A stretch of 64,000 nucleotides of DNA from Wenyingzhuangia marina (GCF_900130035.1 NZ_FQXQ01000001.1:1-64000), one strand, 5' to 3'. Positions 42,819 to 51,930 are shown, counted from the stretch's first letter. The notes: generated from the letters alone by a model not told the origin. Made by a program: numbers and translations.

Positions 42819-44483
42819 ATGAACATTAGAACTTGGATTATCATCATTATAAATTCACTACTTTTTGTAGTTGTAATTTCTTTATCCACATCATTTTACA
42901 ATCAGTTTGAAAAGACTTTAGATGAGAAAATTTTATCTCAACTTAGTTCTATTGAACGATTAAAAAGAGTTCAAATTGAAAAATATTTAGATTCTGAATG
43001 GTATCATTTTACTGAAATACAAGAGGATTCCTTACATAATATTGACCTTAGTGATTTAAAAAAACTTCCTTTTTCTATAGACAAAACAGGGATGTATGAT
43101 TTTACATCTATTTCTAAAAACGGAACTTTAACCATTGGATTTGTAAAAATAAAAAATGGTGCTATTACTAGTTTAAAAATCATTCCTGGTGATAATATTC
43201 AACAAATTTTATTAGAAAGAACTGGAATGGGTAAAAGTGGTGAAACCTATTTAGTTGGACCTGATTCTAAATTAAGATCTGCTTCTAGATTTTTTCCAAA
43301 CAAAGCTCCTTATCATATTGAAGCGAATACTAAAAGTGTTAAAAATGCCTTTAATAATATTTTAAAAAATGGAATTTACAAAGATTATAGAAATATTCCT
43401 GTTTATAGCGCTTATCATCGCATTGATATTTCTAATATCCACTGGGCTATTTTATCCGAAATGGATGTGGCAGAAGTAATGTTACCATTACAAGATATGA
43501 AAATGAAATTGTTATTTATTGCATGTTCTATTCTTATTATTGCGCTATTACTTGGAATTTATTTCACTCAATTTATATCAAGACCTTTAAAAACCATGGA
43601 AACTCAATTGTTGGCCATGACAGAAGGAAATTACAATGTTAGTATTGGTAAAAAAACTCACTTTAAAGAAATCAATGATATTTTAAAAGCCTTAAATTCT
43701 TTAAAAGAATCTTTAACCAGAGCCATTACTTTTTCTCAAGAAGTTGGTGAAATGAAATTGGACAGCACGTATAAGCCAAAATCTGATGCAGATGTCCTTG
43801 GTAATTCACTAGTTAAAATGAAAGATAAATTAGTAGAGTATCAAACCAAAGTAGCACAAGCAAATACCAATAAAAAGAGAATTTTAATTGAAGGACAAGA
43901 AACAGAAAGAAAAAGATTGGCTCAAGAGTTACATGATGGTATTGGTCCATTATTAACCAGTCTTAGGTTTTTTGTAGAGAACATGAAGATTGATGTTGAG
44001 GAAAAAGAAAAAATGAAATCTTTAATTGATCATACGATTGCTGAAATTAGAAGAATGACCTATGCTTTAATGCCTCCTTCTTTGATTGATTTTGGGGTTG
44101 GAGAAACTCTAAAAACATTTGTAAAACTAATTAAGAACACAACCAATATTGATATAGATTTTAACAATTCTATTAAAACAAAACACTCTAAGATAAACAC
44201 CAATATTGCTATTTCTATTTTTAGAATTAGTCAAGAATTAATCAATAACAGTGTAAAACATGCAAATGCAGAAAAAATTAGAATTTCTATCACTGAATTT
44301 GATGATTACCTATCTATTTTCTATTTTGATGACGGTATTGGTTACAATACAGAAACCGTTAACTTAGGCTCTGGTATTATAAATATAAAAGAAAGAGTAG
44401 AAATTCTAAATGGTTCTATAAGTTTTGAATGCGAACCACAAAATTCTAATGTAGAAATTGAAATTCCGTTGACTCATGAATAA
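42819..44483 (+). CDS. NarX-type sensor histidine kinase
   Basis: 554 residues: an N-terminal transmembrane helix, a periplasmic sensor region (about 30-225, dCache-like to judge by GMGKSGETYLVGP), a second helix (about 230-250), a HAMP domain (FISRPLKTMETQLLAMTEGNY), a linker helix, then HisKA_3 with ETERKRLAQELHDGIGP (phospho-acceptor His) and the ATPase domain (FDDGIGYN, NIKERVE). The ATG at 42819 is preferred over TTG 42789. It overlaps its regulator by 8 bases. Confidence 0.92.
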   Translation: MNIRTWIIIIINSLLFVVVISLSTSFYNQFEKTLDEKILSQLSSIERLKRVQIEKYLDSEWYHFTEIQEDSLHNIDLSDLKKLPFSIDKTGMYDFTSISKNGTLTIGFVKIKNGAITSLKIIPGDNIQQILLERTGMGKSGETYLVGPDSKLRSASRFFPNKAPYHIEANTKSVKNAFNNILKNGIYKDYRNIPVYSAYHRIDISNIHWAILSEMDVAEVMLPLQDMKMKLLFIACSILIIALLLGIYFTQFISRPLKTMETQLLAMTEGNYNVSIGKKTHFKEINDILKALNSLKESLTRAITFSQEVGEMKLDSTYKPKSDADVLGNSLVKMKDKLVEYQTKVAQANTNKKRILIEGQETERKRLAQELHDGIGPLLTSLRFFVENMKIDVEEKEKMKSLIDHTIAEIRRMTYALMPPSLIDFGVGETLKTFVKLIKNTTNIDIDFNNSIKTKHSKINTNIAISIFRISQELINNSVKHANAEKIRISITEFDDYLSIFYFDDGIGYNTETVNLGSGIINIKERVEILNGSISFECEPQNSNVEIEIPLTHE

Positions 44484-45105
44484 AATCAATCTTATTGTTG
44501 CAGACGATCATCAATTGTTTAGAGATGGATTAACTGCTTTGTTAAACAAACACGACTTTTTAAATGTATTAACCAATGTAGAAGATGGTTTAGAATTGAT
44601 TAATGTATTAAAAGAAGGAATGATTCCTGATATTATTCTGTTAGATCTTTCTATGCCAAACATGAATGGATTTGAAGTTTTAAAAACATTAAGAAAGAAA
44701 TATAAAGACATTAAAGCCATCGCTATTTCTATGCATGATGACGGTAATTACATTGCCAAATGTGCACAAAATGGTGCCTATGGTTATTTACTAAAAAACA
44801 CCGATGAAGAAGAAGTTTTAGACGCTATAAAACAAGTATACAACGGGCATAAATACTACAATCAAGAATTGTCTAAAAAAATGATTGACAGTATGGCTGA
44901 AGTAAAAAGCATTAAAAAACTGACTAAAAAAGAGTCCGAAATTTTAGAATTATTATCAAAAGGATTAACAACCAAAGAAATAGCATCAAAATTATACATC
45001 AGTACAAGAACAGTAGAAACTCATAGATCTAATATGCTTAAAAAACTAGAAGTTAAAAACACTGTTGAATTAATTAACAAGGCCAGTAGTTTAAACCTTA
45101 TATAA
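44476..45105 (+). CDS. NarL/LuxR-family response regulator
   Basis: 209 residues: receiver (about 1-120; VADDHQLFRDGL, IILLDLSMPNMNGF with the phospho-Asp near 56) and a LuxR-type helix-turn-helix (KLTKKESEILELLSKGLTTKEIASKL, STRTVETHRSNM). It is the partner of the kinase just upstream. The small exported repeat protein that follows 130 bases later is a plausible target. Confidence 0.94.
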   Translation: MNKINLIVADDHQLFRDGLTALLNKHDFLNVLTNVEDGLELINVLKEGMIPDIILLDLSMPNMNGFEVLKTLRKKYKDIKAIAISMHDDGNYIAKCAQNGAYGYLLKNTDEEEVLDAIKQVYNGHKYYNQELSKKMIDSMAEVKSIKKLTKKESEILELLSKGLTTKEIASKLYISTRTVETHRSNMLKKLEVKNTVELINKASSLNLI

Positions 45106-45139
45106 CAAAAAGTAAGTATAAACACGTATATATTTACAC

Positions 45140-45152
45140 GTATAAACACCAT
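45140..45152 (+). repeat. 13-mer repeat GTATAAACACCAT, copy 1
   Basis: The 13-mer recurs exactly at 45964-45976, and its first ten bases also at 45116-45125. Two copies lie upstream of the repeat-peptide gene and one upstream of the rhodanese gene (reverse side), so this may be a binding site shared by the two genes. Confidence 0.4.
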
Positions 45153-45237
45153 AAAAAAATACCGCTTTTCTCATATTTCAAAATCCTTAATTTGCTTGTA
45201 TTTTTATCATAGATAAATCATTAAAATGATAGTGTTT

Positions 45238-45531
45238 ATGAAGAATTTAGTATGGATTTTAGCAGTTATGATTGGTAGTAGTGTATACGCTCAAAAACAA
45301 AATGAATTGAAAGGACCAGAGGCTAAAAACTACAAGCCTTGGAAGTACGAAACTGAAGCTACAGTTGTTGTAAATAAAAGTTCTAAAAAAGATTTAAAAG
45401 GACCTGAAGCTAAAAACTTTAAGCCTTGGAAAAATGAAAAAAGTTCCGAGACAATAGCAATTGTTACAGATAACAAAAGAAGAAAACTTCAAGGACCAGA
45501 GGCAAAAAATTACAAACCTTGGAGAGATTAG
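45238..45531 (+). CDS. Small exported protein with three GPEAKNYKPWK repeats
   Basis: 97 residues: signal peptide (cleaved near VYA|QK) and then three copies of an LKGPEAKNYKPWK-type motif at residues 24-36, 53-65 and 84-96, joined by spacers of 16 and 18 residues that are Lys/Glu/Ser/Thr-rich and variable. Apart from one Asp, the last copy ends the protein. The ATG at 45238 is chosen over ATG 45226 because it starts right at the signal peptide. It is small, basic and exported; it could be a cell-wall or surface-binding peptide or a precursor cut into units. The function is unknown. It follows a NarL-type pair. Confidence 0.75.
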   Translation: MKNLVWILAVMIGSSVYAQKQNELKGPEAKNYKPWKYETEATVVVNKSSKKDLKGPEAKNFKPWKNEKSSETIAIVTDNKRRKLQGPEAKNYKPWRD

Positions 45532-45570
45532 TATTTTTTTTTATAATTAGTAAACGTTAGTTTAGTTCGC

Positions 45571-45608
45571 TAAAAAGCTCTTTGATTTTATGTCAAAGAG
45601 CTTTTTTT
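45571..45608. terminator. Bidirectional terminator
   Basis: TAAAAAGCTCTTTGA (45571-45585) pairs with TCAAAGAGCTTTTTTTA, 40 bases past the repeat-protein stop and just before the convergent rhodanese stop. Confidence 0.75.
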
Positions 45609-45626
45609 ATATATAACCGTTATTTT

Positions 45627-45917
45627 TTATTTAACATATTGATCTACGTTTTCCCAAGGACCTCCATTAATAATATCTATACCGTGTTGCTTTAAAAAAT
45701 CTGTAGCTTGTTGGCTTCTTGCCCCACTCCTACACACAGCAATTACAGGTTTTGCATAATCTTTAACAATATTTACTTTTCCTGGTAAAGTTTGTAATAC
45801 AATGTGTTCTGAACCTGGCACATGTCCTTCTGCATACTCCTCATCAGTTCTTACATCTAACACTACTGCTCCTCCTTTTAAATATTCTTGAATTTTTTCG
45901 TTATCAAATTGGCTCAT
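45627..45917 (-). CDS. Rhodanese-like domain protein
   Basis: 96 residues, a single rhodanese domain. The active-site loop is CRSGAR (VIAVCRSGARSQQA), and LDVRTDEEYAEGHVPGSEHI is the CH2A-type motif. It probably moves sulfane sulfur in the cytosol. The start at MSQFDNEKI gives the usual length; 23 more upstream codons would cover the -7 box and the repeat, so they are left out. Confidence 0.9.
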   Translation of the reverse strand: MSQFDNEKIQEYLKGGAVVLDVRTDEEYAEGHVPGSEHIVLQTLPGKVNIVKDYAKPVIAVCRSGARSQQATDFLKQHGIDIINGGPWENVDQYVK

Positions 45918-45943
45918 TTTCTTATTATTTTTAATTCTATAAA

Positions 45944-45976
45944 CAAATTTAACAATTGTTTTAGTATAAACACCAT
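45944..45976 (-). promoter_or_regulatory. Promoter of the rhodanese gene with 13-mer repeat copy 2
   Basis: The minus strand reads TAAATTTG (-7, 45944-45951), 26 bases before the start codon. The repeated 13-mer GTATAAACACCAT lies at 45964-45976 on the plus strand, where the -33 region would be. Confidence 0.45.
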
Positions 45977-46130
45977 GTAATTCCATACATTACAAGTAGA
46001 TTTGCACATCATACATATATATAACGATCAATCTTATCAAAATAATTAGTAACTTATGTTATTATTTATTCATACATAAAAAAATATCTTTTTGTGTATA
46101 AATTGTTTCAGTAATTAATATTTACCATGA

Positions 46131-47234
46131 ATGGATAGTAGTCAAGACATATCTTTATTCAAATTAAAATCTAAACAAGATTTTAATCTTGAACGCTTTT
46201 TCAACATCACTCCAGATATTCTCTGCATTGCAACTTATGATGGATACTTAAAGAAAGTGAATCCTGCTTTTTCTAATTTATTAGGCTATAGCACGGAAGA
46301 AATGATGCAACATCCTGTAACTAATTTTGTACATCCTGAAGACAGAAAAAAAACTTTAAAATTCAGAAAAAGTCTTAGTGAAAAAGATCCTATACTAAAC
46401 TTTGAAAATAGATATTTAACTAAAAATGGAAATGTTGTATGGCTGTCTTGGACATCTATATCAGAACCTGAAGACGAATTGATATATGCTGTAGCAAAAG
46501 ACATTACACATATTAAAGAATTAGAAGAAAAAAGAAATTCTTTACTGATAGAACTTACGAGATTAAATACTGAGTTGAAACAATTTGCTTACACAACTTC
46601 ACATGATTTAAGATCTCCCATAGACAATATTATTTCTTTGTTTGGCTTGATGAACTTTCCTAAAATTGAAGACAAACAAACTCTTAAATACATTGAAGTT
46701 TTTTACACTTCTGTTTTGAATTTAAAACAGACTTTAAACAAGCATATAGAAACTTTAAATACAGAGAAAAAAATTAACATAGATTTACAAAAACTAAACC
46801 TAAACAACACCTTAAATATTGTTAAAGAATCTATTAGTGAATCTATAAAAAACTCGAAAGCAAAATTACTTGTTGATTTTTCAGAAGTTCCTAGCATTAC
46901 TTTTAGTTCATTTTATTTACAAAGCATCTTTTTAAATCTCCTCTCAAATGCTATTAAATATGCCGATATTGAGAGAAAACCTATCATATCTATTACTTCT
47001 AAAAAAGTAAAAGGTAGAACACAAATTATTTTTTCTGATAACGGTATTGGTTTTGACATGGACAAAGTAAAGGGAGATATTTTTAAATTACATCAAACCT
47101 TTCATAACCATCATGATAGTAAAGGAATTGGATTATTTTTAGTCAAAAGTCACATAGAAAGTTTAGGTGGTACAATTGAAGTAGAAAGTAAAGTAAATAT
47201 AGGAACTACTTTTATCTTAACTTTTAAAGAATAA
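46131..47234 (+). CDS. PAS-domain sensor histidine kinase
   Basis: 367 residues, no membrane helix. The PAS domain (about 18-130; GYLKKVNPAFSNLLGYSTEEMMQHP...FVHPEDRKK, then a PAC-type end) is followed by a HisKA-type helix with FAYTTSHDLRSPIDNI (phospho-acceptor His) and a HATPase_c domain (NLLSNAIKYAD, FSDNGIGFDMD, GIGLFLVKSHIESLGG). It is a cytosolic kinase without an adjacent response regulator; its partner is elsewhere, or it acts with the AraC regulator next to it. Confidence 0.92.
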   Translation: MDSSQDISLFKLKSKQDFNLERFFNITPDILCIATYDGYLKKVNPAFSNLLGYSTEEMMQHPVTNFVHPEDRKKTLKFRKSLSEKDPILNFENRYLTKNGNVVWLSWTSISEPEDELIYAVAKDITHIKELEEKRNSLLIELTRLNTELKQFAYTTSHDLRSPIDNIISLFGLMNFPKIEDKQTLKYIEVFYTSVLNLKQTLNKHIETLNTEKKINIDLQKLNLNNTLNIVKESISESIKNSKAKLLVDFSEVPSITFSSFYLQSIFLNLLSNAIKYADIERKPIISITSKKVKGRTQIIFSDNGIGFDMDKVKGDIFKLHQTFHNHHDSKGIGLFLVKSHIESLGGTIEVESKVNIGTTFILTFKE

Positions 47235-47278
47235 AATGCTACGCTTTTCCATATATTTATACAACTAATTGTTCTCAT

Positions 47279-48136
47279 TTGGATCACGTAAAAACATATA
47301 AACAAGTAAATAAAGAAGATGAACACTTAAGTTTTGGGATTTCCAAAATGGAAGATATTTACATCAAAAGAAACGGAGAACCAGACACACCACACAGACA
47401 TAATTATTATACAGTCATTATAACCAACAAAGCTAGTGGTAAACATTACATAGATTTTAACGAGTTTTCCTTAGAGTCCAACCAAGTTTATTTTGTTGCT
47501 CCAGGCCAGGTTCATCAAATTATAGAAACTTCACAATCTTATGGCTATGCTTTGGTTTTTTCAAATCAATTTTTAATAGAGAATAATATTCCACTTTCTT
47601 TCATAGAAGATTTAAATCTTTTTAACGACTTTGGATCAAGTCCTCCTTTGATTTTAACTGATGACATTCATCAAAAAATAAATATTTATTTAGAGGAAAT
47701 TTTCAACAAATACAATTCGCAATTAGATTATAAAAATGAGGCCATTGGTTCTTTGCTAAAGTTAATTTTAATAGAGTGTAATAATACCTGTTCTTTACCA
47801 CCTCATTTTTACGAAAGTATAGATTCTACTATGCGTAAGTTTAAAAACTTAATCAATCAGCATTACAAAAAATGGCATGCTACTACAGATTATGCCAATC
47901 AGCTAAATATTACTCCAGATCATTTAAACAGATTGGTAAAAACACAAACAGGAAAAACAGCAAAAGAACACATTCAAAGTAGAATTATAGTAGCTGCAAA
48001 ACGTTTGATCTATTTTACGGATCTATCTAACAAAGAAATCGGTTTTGAATTGGGTTTCTCTGAACCAGCTCATTTCAGTGCATTTTTTAAACATCAAGTA
48101 GGTATTTCTCCTTCAAAATTCAAGGAAAATCATTAA
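47279..48136 (+). CDS. AraC-family transcriptional regulator
   Basis: 285 residues from a TTG. N-terminal cupin-like sensor (HRHNYYTVIITNKASGKHYIDF, VYFVAPGQVHQI) and C-terminal AraC helix-turn-helix pair (TTDYANQLNITPDHLNRLVKTQTGKTAKEHI, LSNKEIGFELGFSEPAHFSAFFKHQVGISPSKF). The next Met is residue 24 and would trim the start of the sensor domain, so TTG is likely right. It may regulate the pirin and yceI genes downstream, where a 14-bp palindrome lies in the promoter. Confidence 0.88.
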   Translation: MDHVKTYKQVNKEDEHLSFGISKMEDIYIKRNGEPDTPHRHNYYTVIITNKASGKHYIDFNEFSLESNQVYFVAPGQVHQIIETSQSYGYALVFSNQFLIENNIPLSFIEDLNLFNDFGSSPPLILTDDIHQKINIYLEEIFNKYNSQLDYKNEAIGSLLKLILIECNNTCSLPPHFYESIDSTMRKFKNLINQHYKKWHATTDYANQLNITPDHLNRLVKTQTGKTAKEHIQSRIIVAAKRLIYFTDLSNKEIGFELGFSEPAHFSAFFKHQVGISPSKFKENH

Positions 48137-48179
48137 ATATCGGATTTTCATAAGTCCTTCCCGTTTTTTTACATCTCTT

Positions 48180-48193
48180 AAACTATATAGTTT
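48180..48193. promoter_or_regulatory. 14-bp palindrome in the pirin promoter
   Basis: AAACTATATAGTTT, perfect. A near-consensus -7 (GATCTTTG) follows at 48197-48204, so a regulator bound here would touch the spacer. Confidence 0.4.
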
Positions 48194-48239
48194 CTAGATC
48201 TTTGTGATATCAAATTACAAGAGTTAAAAACATATAGTT

Positions 48240-48953
48240 ATGAATACTATCTTACATAAATCTGGTACAAGAGGACATGCCAACCATGGTTGGTTAAACT
48301 CATACCATACTTTCAGTTTTGCAAATTATCGCAATCCAGAAAGAATGAATTTTGGAGTGCTCAGGGTCTTAAATGATGATCATGTAGCCAAAGGAATGGG
48401 ATTTGGAACACATCCACATGACAATATGGAAATTATTTCTATTCCTTTAGAAGGTGACTTAGAACACAAAGATAGCATTGGAAACACTACTGTTATTAAA
48501 GAAGGTGATGTACAAGTAATGAGTGCTGGAACTGGGGTTTTTCATAGCGAATACAACAAAAGCAAAGAAAAAGATGTCAAGTTTTTACAAATATGGGTTT
48601 TCCCAAACAAACAACAAGTAACGCCACGTTACGATCAAATATCTACCAAAGATTTAGAAAAAGTAAATGAATTTTATCAAATACTTTCTCCAAATAAAAA
48701 CGATAAAGGAGTTTGGTTGCATCAAGATGCTTGGTTTAGTATTGGAAAATTTAATAAACACACGAGTACCGAATATACAATACACAAACAAAAAAATGGT
48801 GTTTATTTTTTTGTGTTAGAAGGAACTGCCAATATTGAAGGACAAGAACTTGAAACAAGAGATGGTTTTGGAATATGGAATACCAAGGTCATTAAAATAA
48901 AGGCTGCAAAAAGTGCCAAAATATTATTAATGGAAGTACCAATGAATATTTAA
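48240..48953 (+). CDS. Pirin family protein
   Basis: 237 residues, two cupin halves of the YhhW/pirin type: NTFSFANYRNPERMNFGVLRVLNDD-like N-terminus, FGTHPHDNMEI (His ligands), GTGVFHSEYN, and a shorter second half. Pirins hold one iron; YhhW is a quercetinase. The gene precedes yceI by 18 bases. Confidence 0.9.
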   Translation: MNTILHKSGTRGHANHGWLNSYHTFSFANYRNPERMNFGVLRVLNDDHVAKGMGFGTHPHDNMEIISIPLEGDLEHKDSIGNTTVIKEGDVQVMSAGTGVFHSEYNKSKEKDVKFLQIWVFPNKQQVTPRYDQISTKDLEKVNEFYQILSPNKNDKGVWLHQDAWFSIGKFNKHTSTEYTIHKQKNGVYFFVLEGTANIEGQELETRDGFGIWNTKVIKIKAAKSAKILLMEVPMNI

Positions 48954-48971
48954 TCATAAAAAAAAAGTAAA

Positions 48972-49490
48972 ATGGAAAAATTAACAAAATGGGCTATTGA
49001 CCCAACACATTCAGAAGTTGCATTTAAAGTAAAACACATGATGATCTCAACAGTTACAGGTCATTTTGAAAATTTTAGTGCTAATTTAGAAACAGAAAAT
49101 GAAGATTTTAAAGGAGCTAGTTTTGATTTTACAGCTCAAATAGATTCTATCAATACAAAAAATAAAGACAGAGATGCTCACTTAAAATCTGATGATTTTT
49201 TTAACGCAGAATCATATCCTGAAATGACTTTTAAATCTAAATCTTTTGACGGAGAAACATTAATTGGTGACTTAACTATTAGAGACATTACCAAAGAAAT
49301 TTCTCTAGCTGTAGAGCTTAACGGAGTTGCTGTAGACCCTTATGGACAAACTAAAGCTGGTTTTGAAATTGTTGGAGAAATTAATAGAAAAGATTTTAAC
49401 CTTACATGGAGTGCAGTTACAGAAGCTGGAAGTGTGGTGGTTTCTGACAAAGTAAAACTTGTAATTGATGCCCAATTTATTAAACAATAA
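48972..49490 (+). CDS. YceI family protein
   Basis: 172 residues, lipocalin-like YceI fold: WAIDPTHSEVAFKVKHMMISTVTGHF at the start, SDDFFNAESYPEMTFKSKS and the FEIVGEINRKDFNLTW strand. It lacks a signal peptide, so it is probably cytosolic, unlike E. coli YceI. These proteins bind polyisoprenoids. It forms a pirin-yceI operon. Confidence 0.92.
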   Translation: MEKLTKWAIDPTHSEVAFKVKHMMISTVTGHFENFSANLETENEDFKGASFDFTAQIDSINTKNKDRDAHLKSDDFFNAESYPEMTFKSKSFDGETLIGDLTIRDITKEISLAVELNGVAVDPYGQTKAGFEIVGEINRKDFNLTWSAVTEAGSVVVSDKVKLVIDAQFIKQ

Positions 49491-49504
49491 TTGGCATACA
49501 AACA

Positions 49505-49544
49505 TAAAAAACGGTGTTAGCAAAAATGTTATCACCGTTTTTTA
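49505..49544. terminator. Terminator between yceI and the convergent gene
   Basis: AAAAAACGGTG (49506-49516) pairs with CACCGTTTTTT (49533-49543), with a longer pairing possible inside. Usable in both directions. Confidence 0.75.
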
Positions 49545-49562
49545 TTTAAATAATATTTTAGT

Positions 49563-50066
49563 CTAAATTCTTTCGGTTCTTACAGGCACCCCCGCAAAGA
49601 ATCTAAAAATTTGTTTTTTTTCTCCATCTACGTAAAAATGTAAAATATTTGATTGCTTATCAAAAGAAGAAAACAACAATGTGTTCTTAACAGTAACAAT
49701 ATCAATTTTTTGATTCTTATCTAATTCTCCATTAAAAACCACTTGACAAACATTATCTTCAGTTTTATGAATTGAAATTAAAGTTAAGTTTACCAACATC
49801 TCATTAAGTTCAATATTTAAATTACTTAAAACATAACTTTCAATGGTTTCTTGCATTTGACTATTTGGAGTTTTATAGTCAAATGGAGGTTGCGGATACA
49901 TTTTGATTAATTCACTTTCAAAATCATCAATAAAAAAATTCAGAGTGAGTTCACAGATATTTTCTTTAGTATTTATATTCAGTTTACCCGTCGTCATTTT
50001 TATGGCATGAGCCCATAAACTACAAGTGGTAAAAAAAAACAAAAATGTAATAAGAATCTTTTTCAA
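49563..50066 (-). CDS. Exported DUF6702-like protein
   Basis: 167 residues with a signal peptide ending before HAIKMTTGKLNI. The first mature residues are His-containing and the rest is beta-rich (strands such as NICELTLNFFIDDFE, DKNQKIDIVTVKNTLL). This pattern fits DUF6702, exported proteins found mainly in Bacteroidota, often beside a HupE-like membrane protein, as here (5 bases away). A metal-related role is suggested by that neighbour only. Confidence 0.7.
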   Translation of the reverse strand: MKKILITFLFFFTTCSLWAHAIKMTTGKLNINTKENICELTLNFFIDDFESELIKMYPQPPFDYKTPNSQMQETIESYVLSNLNIELNEMLVNLTLISIHKTEDNVCQVVFNGELDKNQKIDIVTVKNTLLFSSFDKQSNILHFYVDGEKKQIFRFFAGVPVRTERI

Positions 50067-50071
50067 AACTT

Positions 50072-50656
50072 TTATATAAAATGTTTAAGAATCATGGTAA
50101 GTGCAATCCCTCCTCCTGCTCCAGAAATAACTAAATTCCAATCTCTGTGCTTCACAGAAAAGATAGTGGTTAAAATAACATTAATTAACAACAAACAAGC
50201 CACAATAACCAATTGCCCAAATTCTATTCCAACATTAAAAGAAAACAAAGGAAAAATAATAGATTCATCATCTATTCCCATCATCATAGATCGAAAAAAA
50301 TTTGAAAACCCCATTCCATGTATAAATCCAAAAAACAGAGCTAATAAATAATTGAACTGAATTCCTCCTTTAGCAGTATCAGTCTTTTTTACAATATTGT
50401 AAATAGCCGTTAATAATATGGTTACTGGTATTAAAGTTTCTACCAATTGTTGGTTCACAGAAATAAGTTTCAATCCAGAAAGCGCTAAAGTTACCGTATG
50501 CCCAATGGTAAATGCAGTTACCAAAACAAGAATTTGTTTCCATTGCTTTATTTTATACACAGCACAAAGTGTAATAATAAAGGCCATGTGGTCTATTCCT
50601 TCTAAATCTGTAATATGATTTACTCCTTGTTTTAAATAAAAGACAAATCCATCCAT
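50072..50656 (-). CDS. HupE/UreJ-type membrane protein
   Basis: 194 residues, six membrane helices. GIDHMAFIITLCAVY (helix 1-2 His), FTIGHTVTLALS and GFIHGMGFSNFF are the family's His-containing motifs, which are thought to bind nickel in HupE/UreJ permeases. In this compact flavobacterial form the substrate is not known. It forms an operon with the exported DUF6702-like protein. Confidence 0.85.
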   Translation of the reverse strand: MDGFVFYLKQGVNHITDLEGIDHMAFIITLCAVYKIKQWKQILVLVTAFTIGHTVTLALSGLKLISVNQQLVETLIPVTILLTAIYNIVKKTDTAKGGIQFNYLLALFFGFIHGMGFSNFFRSMMMGIDDESIIFPLFSFNVGIEFGQLVIVACLLLINVILTTIFSVKHRDWNLVISGAGGGIALTMILKHFI

Positions 50657-50757
50657 TTAATTACGAATATTTTAATTAATTTGGCGGGCAAATTACTCTT
50701 TTTTTACCCCAAAAAAAACTCTATTTCAATTTATAAATCTAAACGATTATATCAAAA

Positions 50758-51897
50758 ATGAAAAACGCCATTATTGGAATCATGTTTTTTCTATGCATTA
50801 ACAATATTTATGCTCACCGAGAAAAAACATATTATTTACTAGGAAAAGTTGGGGAAACAGAACTTGCCATTAAAATAGATGAATACGGAAATGACTGCAT
50901 TGCAAGTTACTTTACACAAAGCGATTTATACAATCATTTACTAGAAGGAATTATTCTAGAAAACGGCCAAATTAATTTGATATCAAAATATTGGGATCCT
51001 ATATCAAAACAAAATATTACCAAAGACTCTGTACAATTAATTGAAAAAGAAAAAAACTTTTGGACAGGAACATGGACTTATGAAAATAAAGAAAAAGTTA
51101 CTTTTACCTTAAAACCAATTGATATTAAAGAACTAGATCACCCTTTTACAGAAGTGATTAACCAGTACGAAATAGATCCTTTTACTGCATACAGAACAAA
51201 AGACGTTAAGTTTAAAAAAGATAAAAAAGAAAAAATATCAAAAGGAGCTCGTATTCGAAAAATGACAGACCCCGTAACTGGAATTTCTTTTTTTAGAATT
51301 ATAAATAGTCGTAAATATAAAATTCAGGCTGATAGTATTAATAACAAATTAATTGCCATCCACTTAAGAATGATTGATGCAAAGTATTCTTGTGTATATG
51401 CCGGAAACAAAGGTGAGTATTCGGTTGATTATAAAGTTACTTTTTTAAACCCCAACTTTATTAGTTTTACAACCAATACAAATAGATCTTGCTATGGCTC
51501 TAAAGGAAGTAACGCTGTAGAGTACCATACATTTAAATTGATTGATGGAATAGCACCAAAACTAGAAGATTTATTTTGGTTTGGTGAACAACCTCAACCT
51601 AAATTGTCTACTGGAGAATACAAATGGATGCAATACCGATATAAAGTTTTTGGACCTAAGATATTAGAAATTTTAACAAGTCTTTATCCTGAAAAAATAA
51701 ACGATATAGAAACTAAACAATGTAATTACAACAGCATTAAAGCTTGGCAATTTCCTCTATGGAAACTAACTAGTAAAGGGCTTTATTTAGAAAGTAAAAC
51801 GCTAACTAATAAAAAATGTAATGAAACTCCTTGGTCAATTATTCCATTTGAAGCATTAAAAGATTTTACAAACCCTAGCTACAATTTTTCTAAATAA
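50758..51897 (+). CDS. Exported protein of unknown function
   Basis: 379 residues with a signal peptide (cleaved near NIYA|HR). Residues 25-120 are beta-rich with a short-repeat look (LLGKVGETELAIKID, LENGQINLISKYW, WTGTWTYENKEKVTFTL). Residues about 150-375 form a second domain with two Cys-containing hairpins (KYSCVYAGNKGEYSVDYKV, NRSCYGSKGSN) and end in CNETPWSIIPFEALKDF. I do not recognise the family. It is transcribed alone; a terminator follows. The window to its left is the divergent HupE gene. Confidence 0.75.
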   Translation: MKNAIIGIMFFLCINNIYAHREKTYYLLGKVGETELAIKIDEYGNDCIASYFTQSDLYNHLLEGIILENGQINLISKYWDPISKQNITKDSVQLIEKEKNFWTGTWTYENKEKVTFTLKPIDIKELDHPFTEVINQYEIDPFTAYRTKDVKFKKDKKEKISKGARIRKMTDPVTGISFFRIINSRKYKIQADSINNKLIAIHLRMIDAKYSCVYAGNKGEYSVDYKVTFLNPNFISFTTNTNRSCYGSKGSNAVEYHTFKLIDGIAPKLEDLFWFGEQPQPKLSTGEYKWMQYRYKVFGPKILEILTSLYPEKINDIETKQCNYNSIKAWQFPLWKLTSKGLYLESKTLTNKKCNETPWSIIPFEALKDFTNPSYNFSK

Positions 51898-51930
51898 ACT
51901 ATTTAGTTTTACGATATAAAGATTGAAATG

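Noticed and set aside
45627-45986. Longer rhodanese start with 23 extra residues
   Set aside because: The extension would cover the -7 box at 45944-45951 and does not match the family; MSQFDNEKI is the better start.
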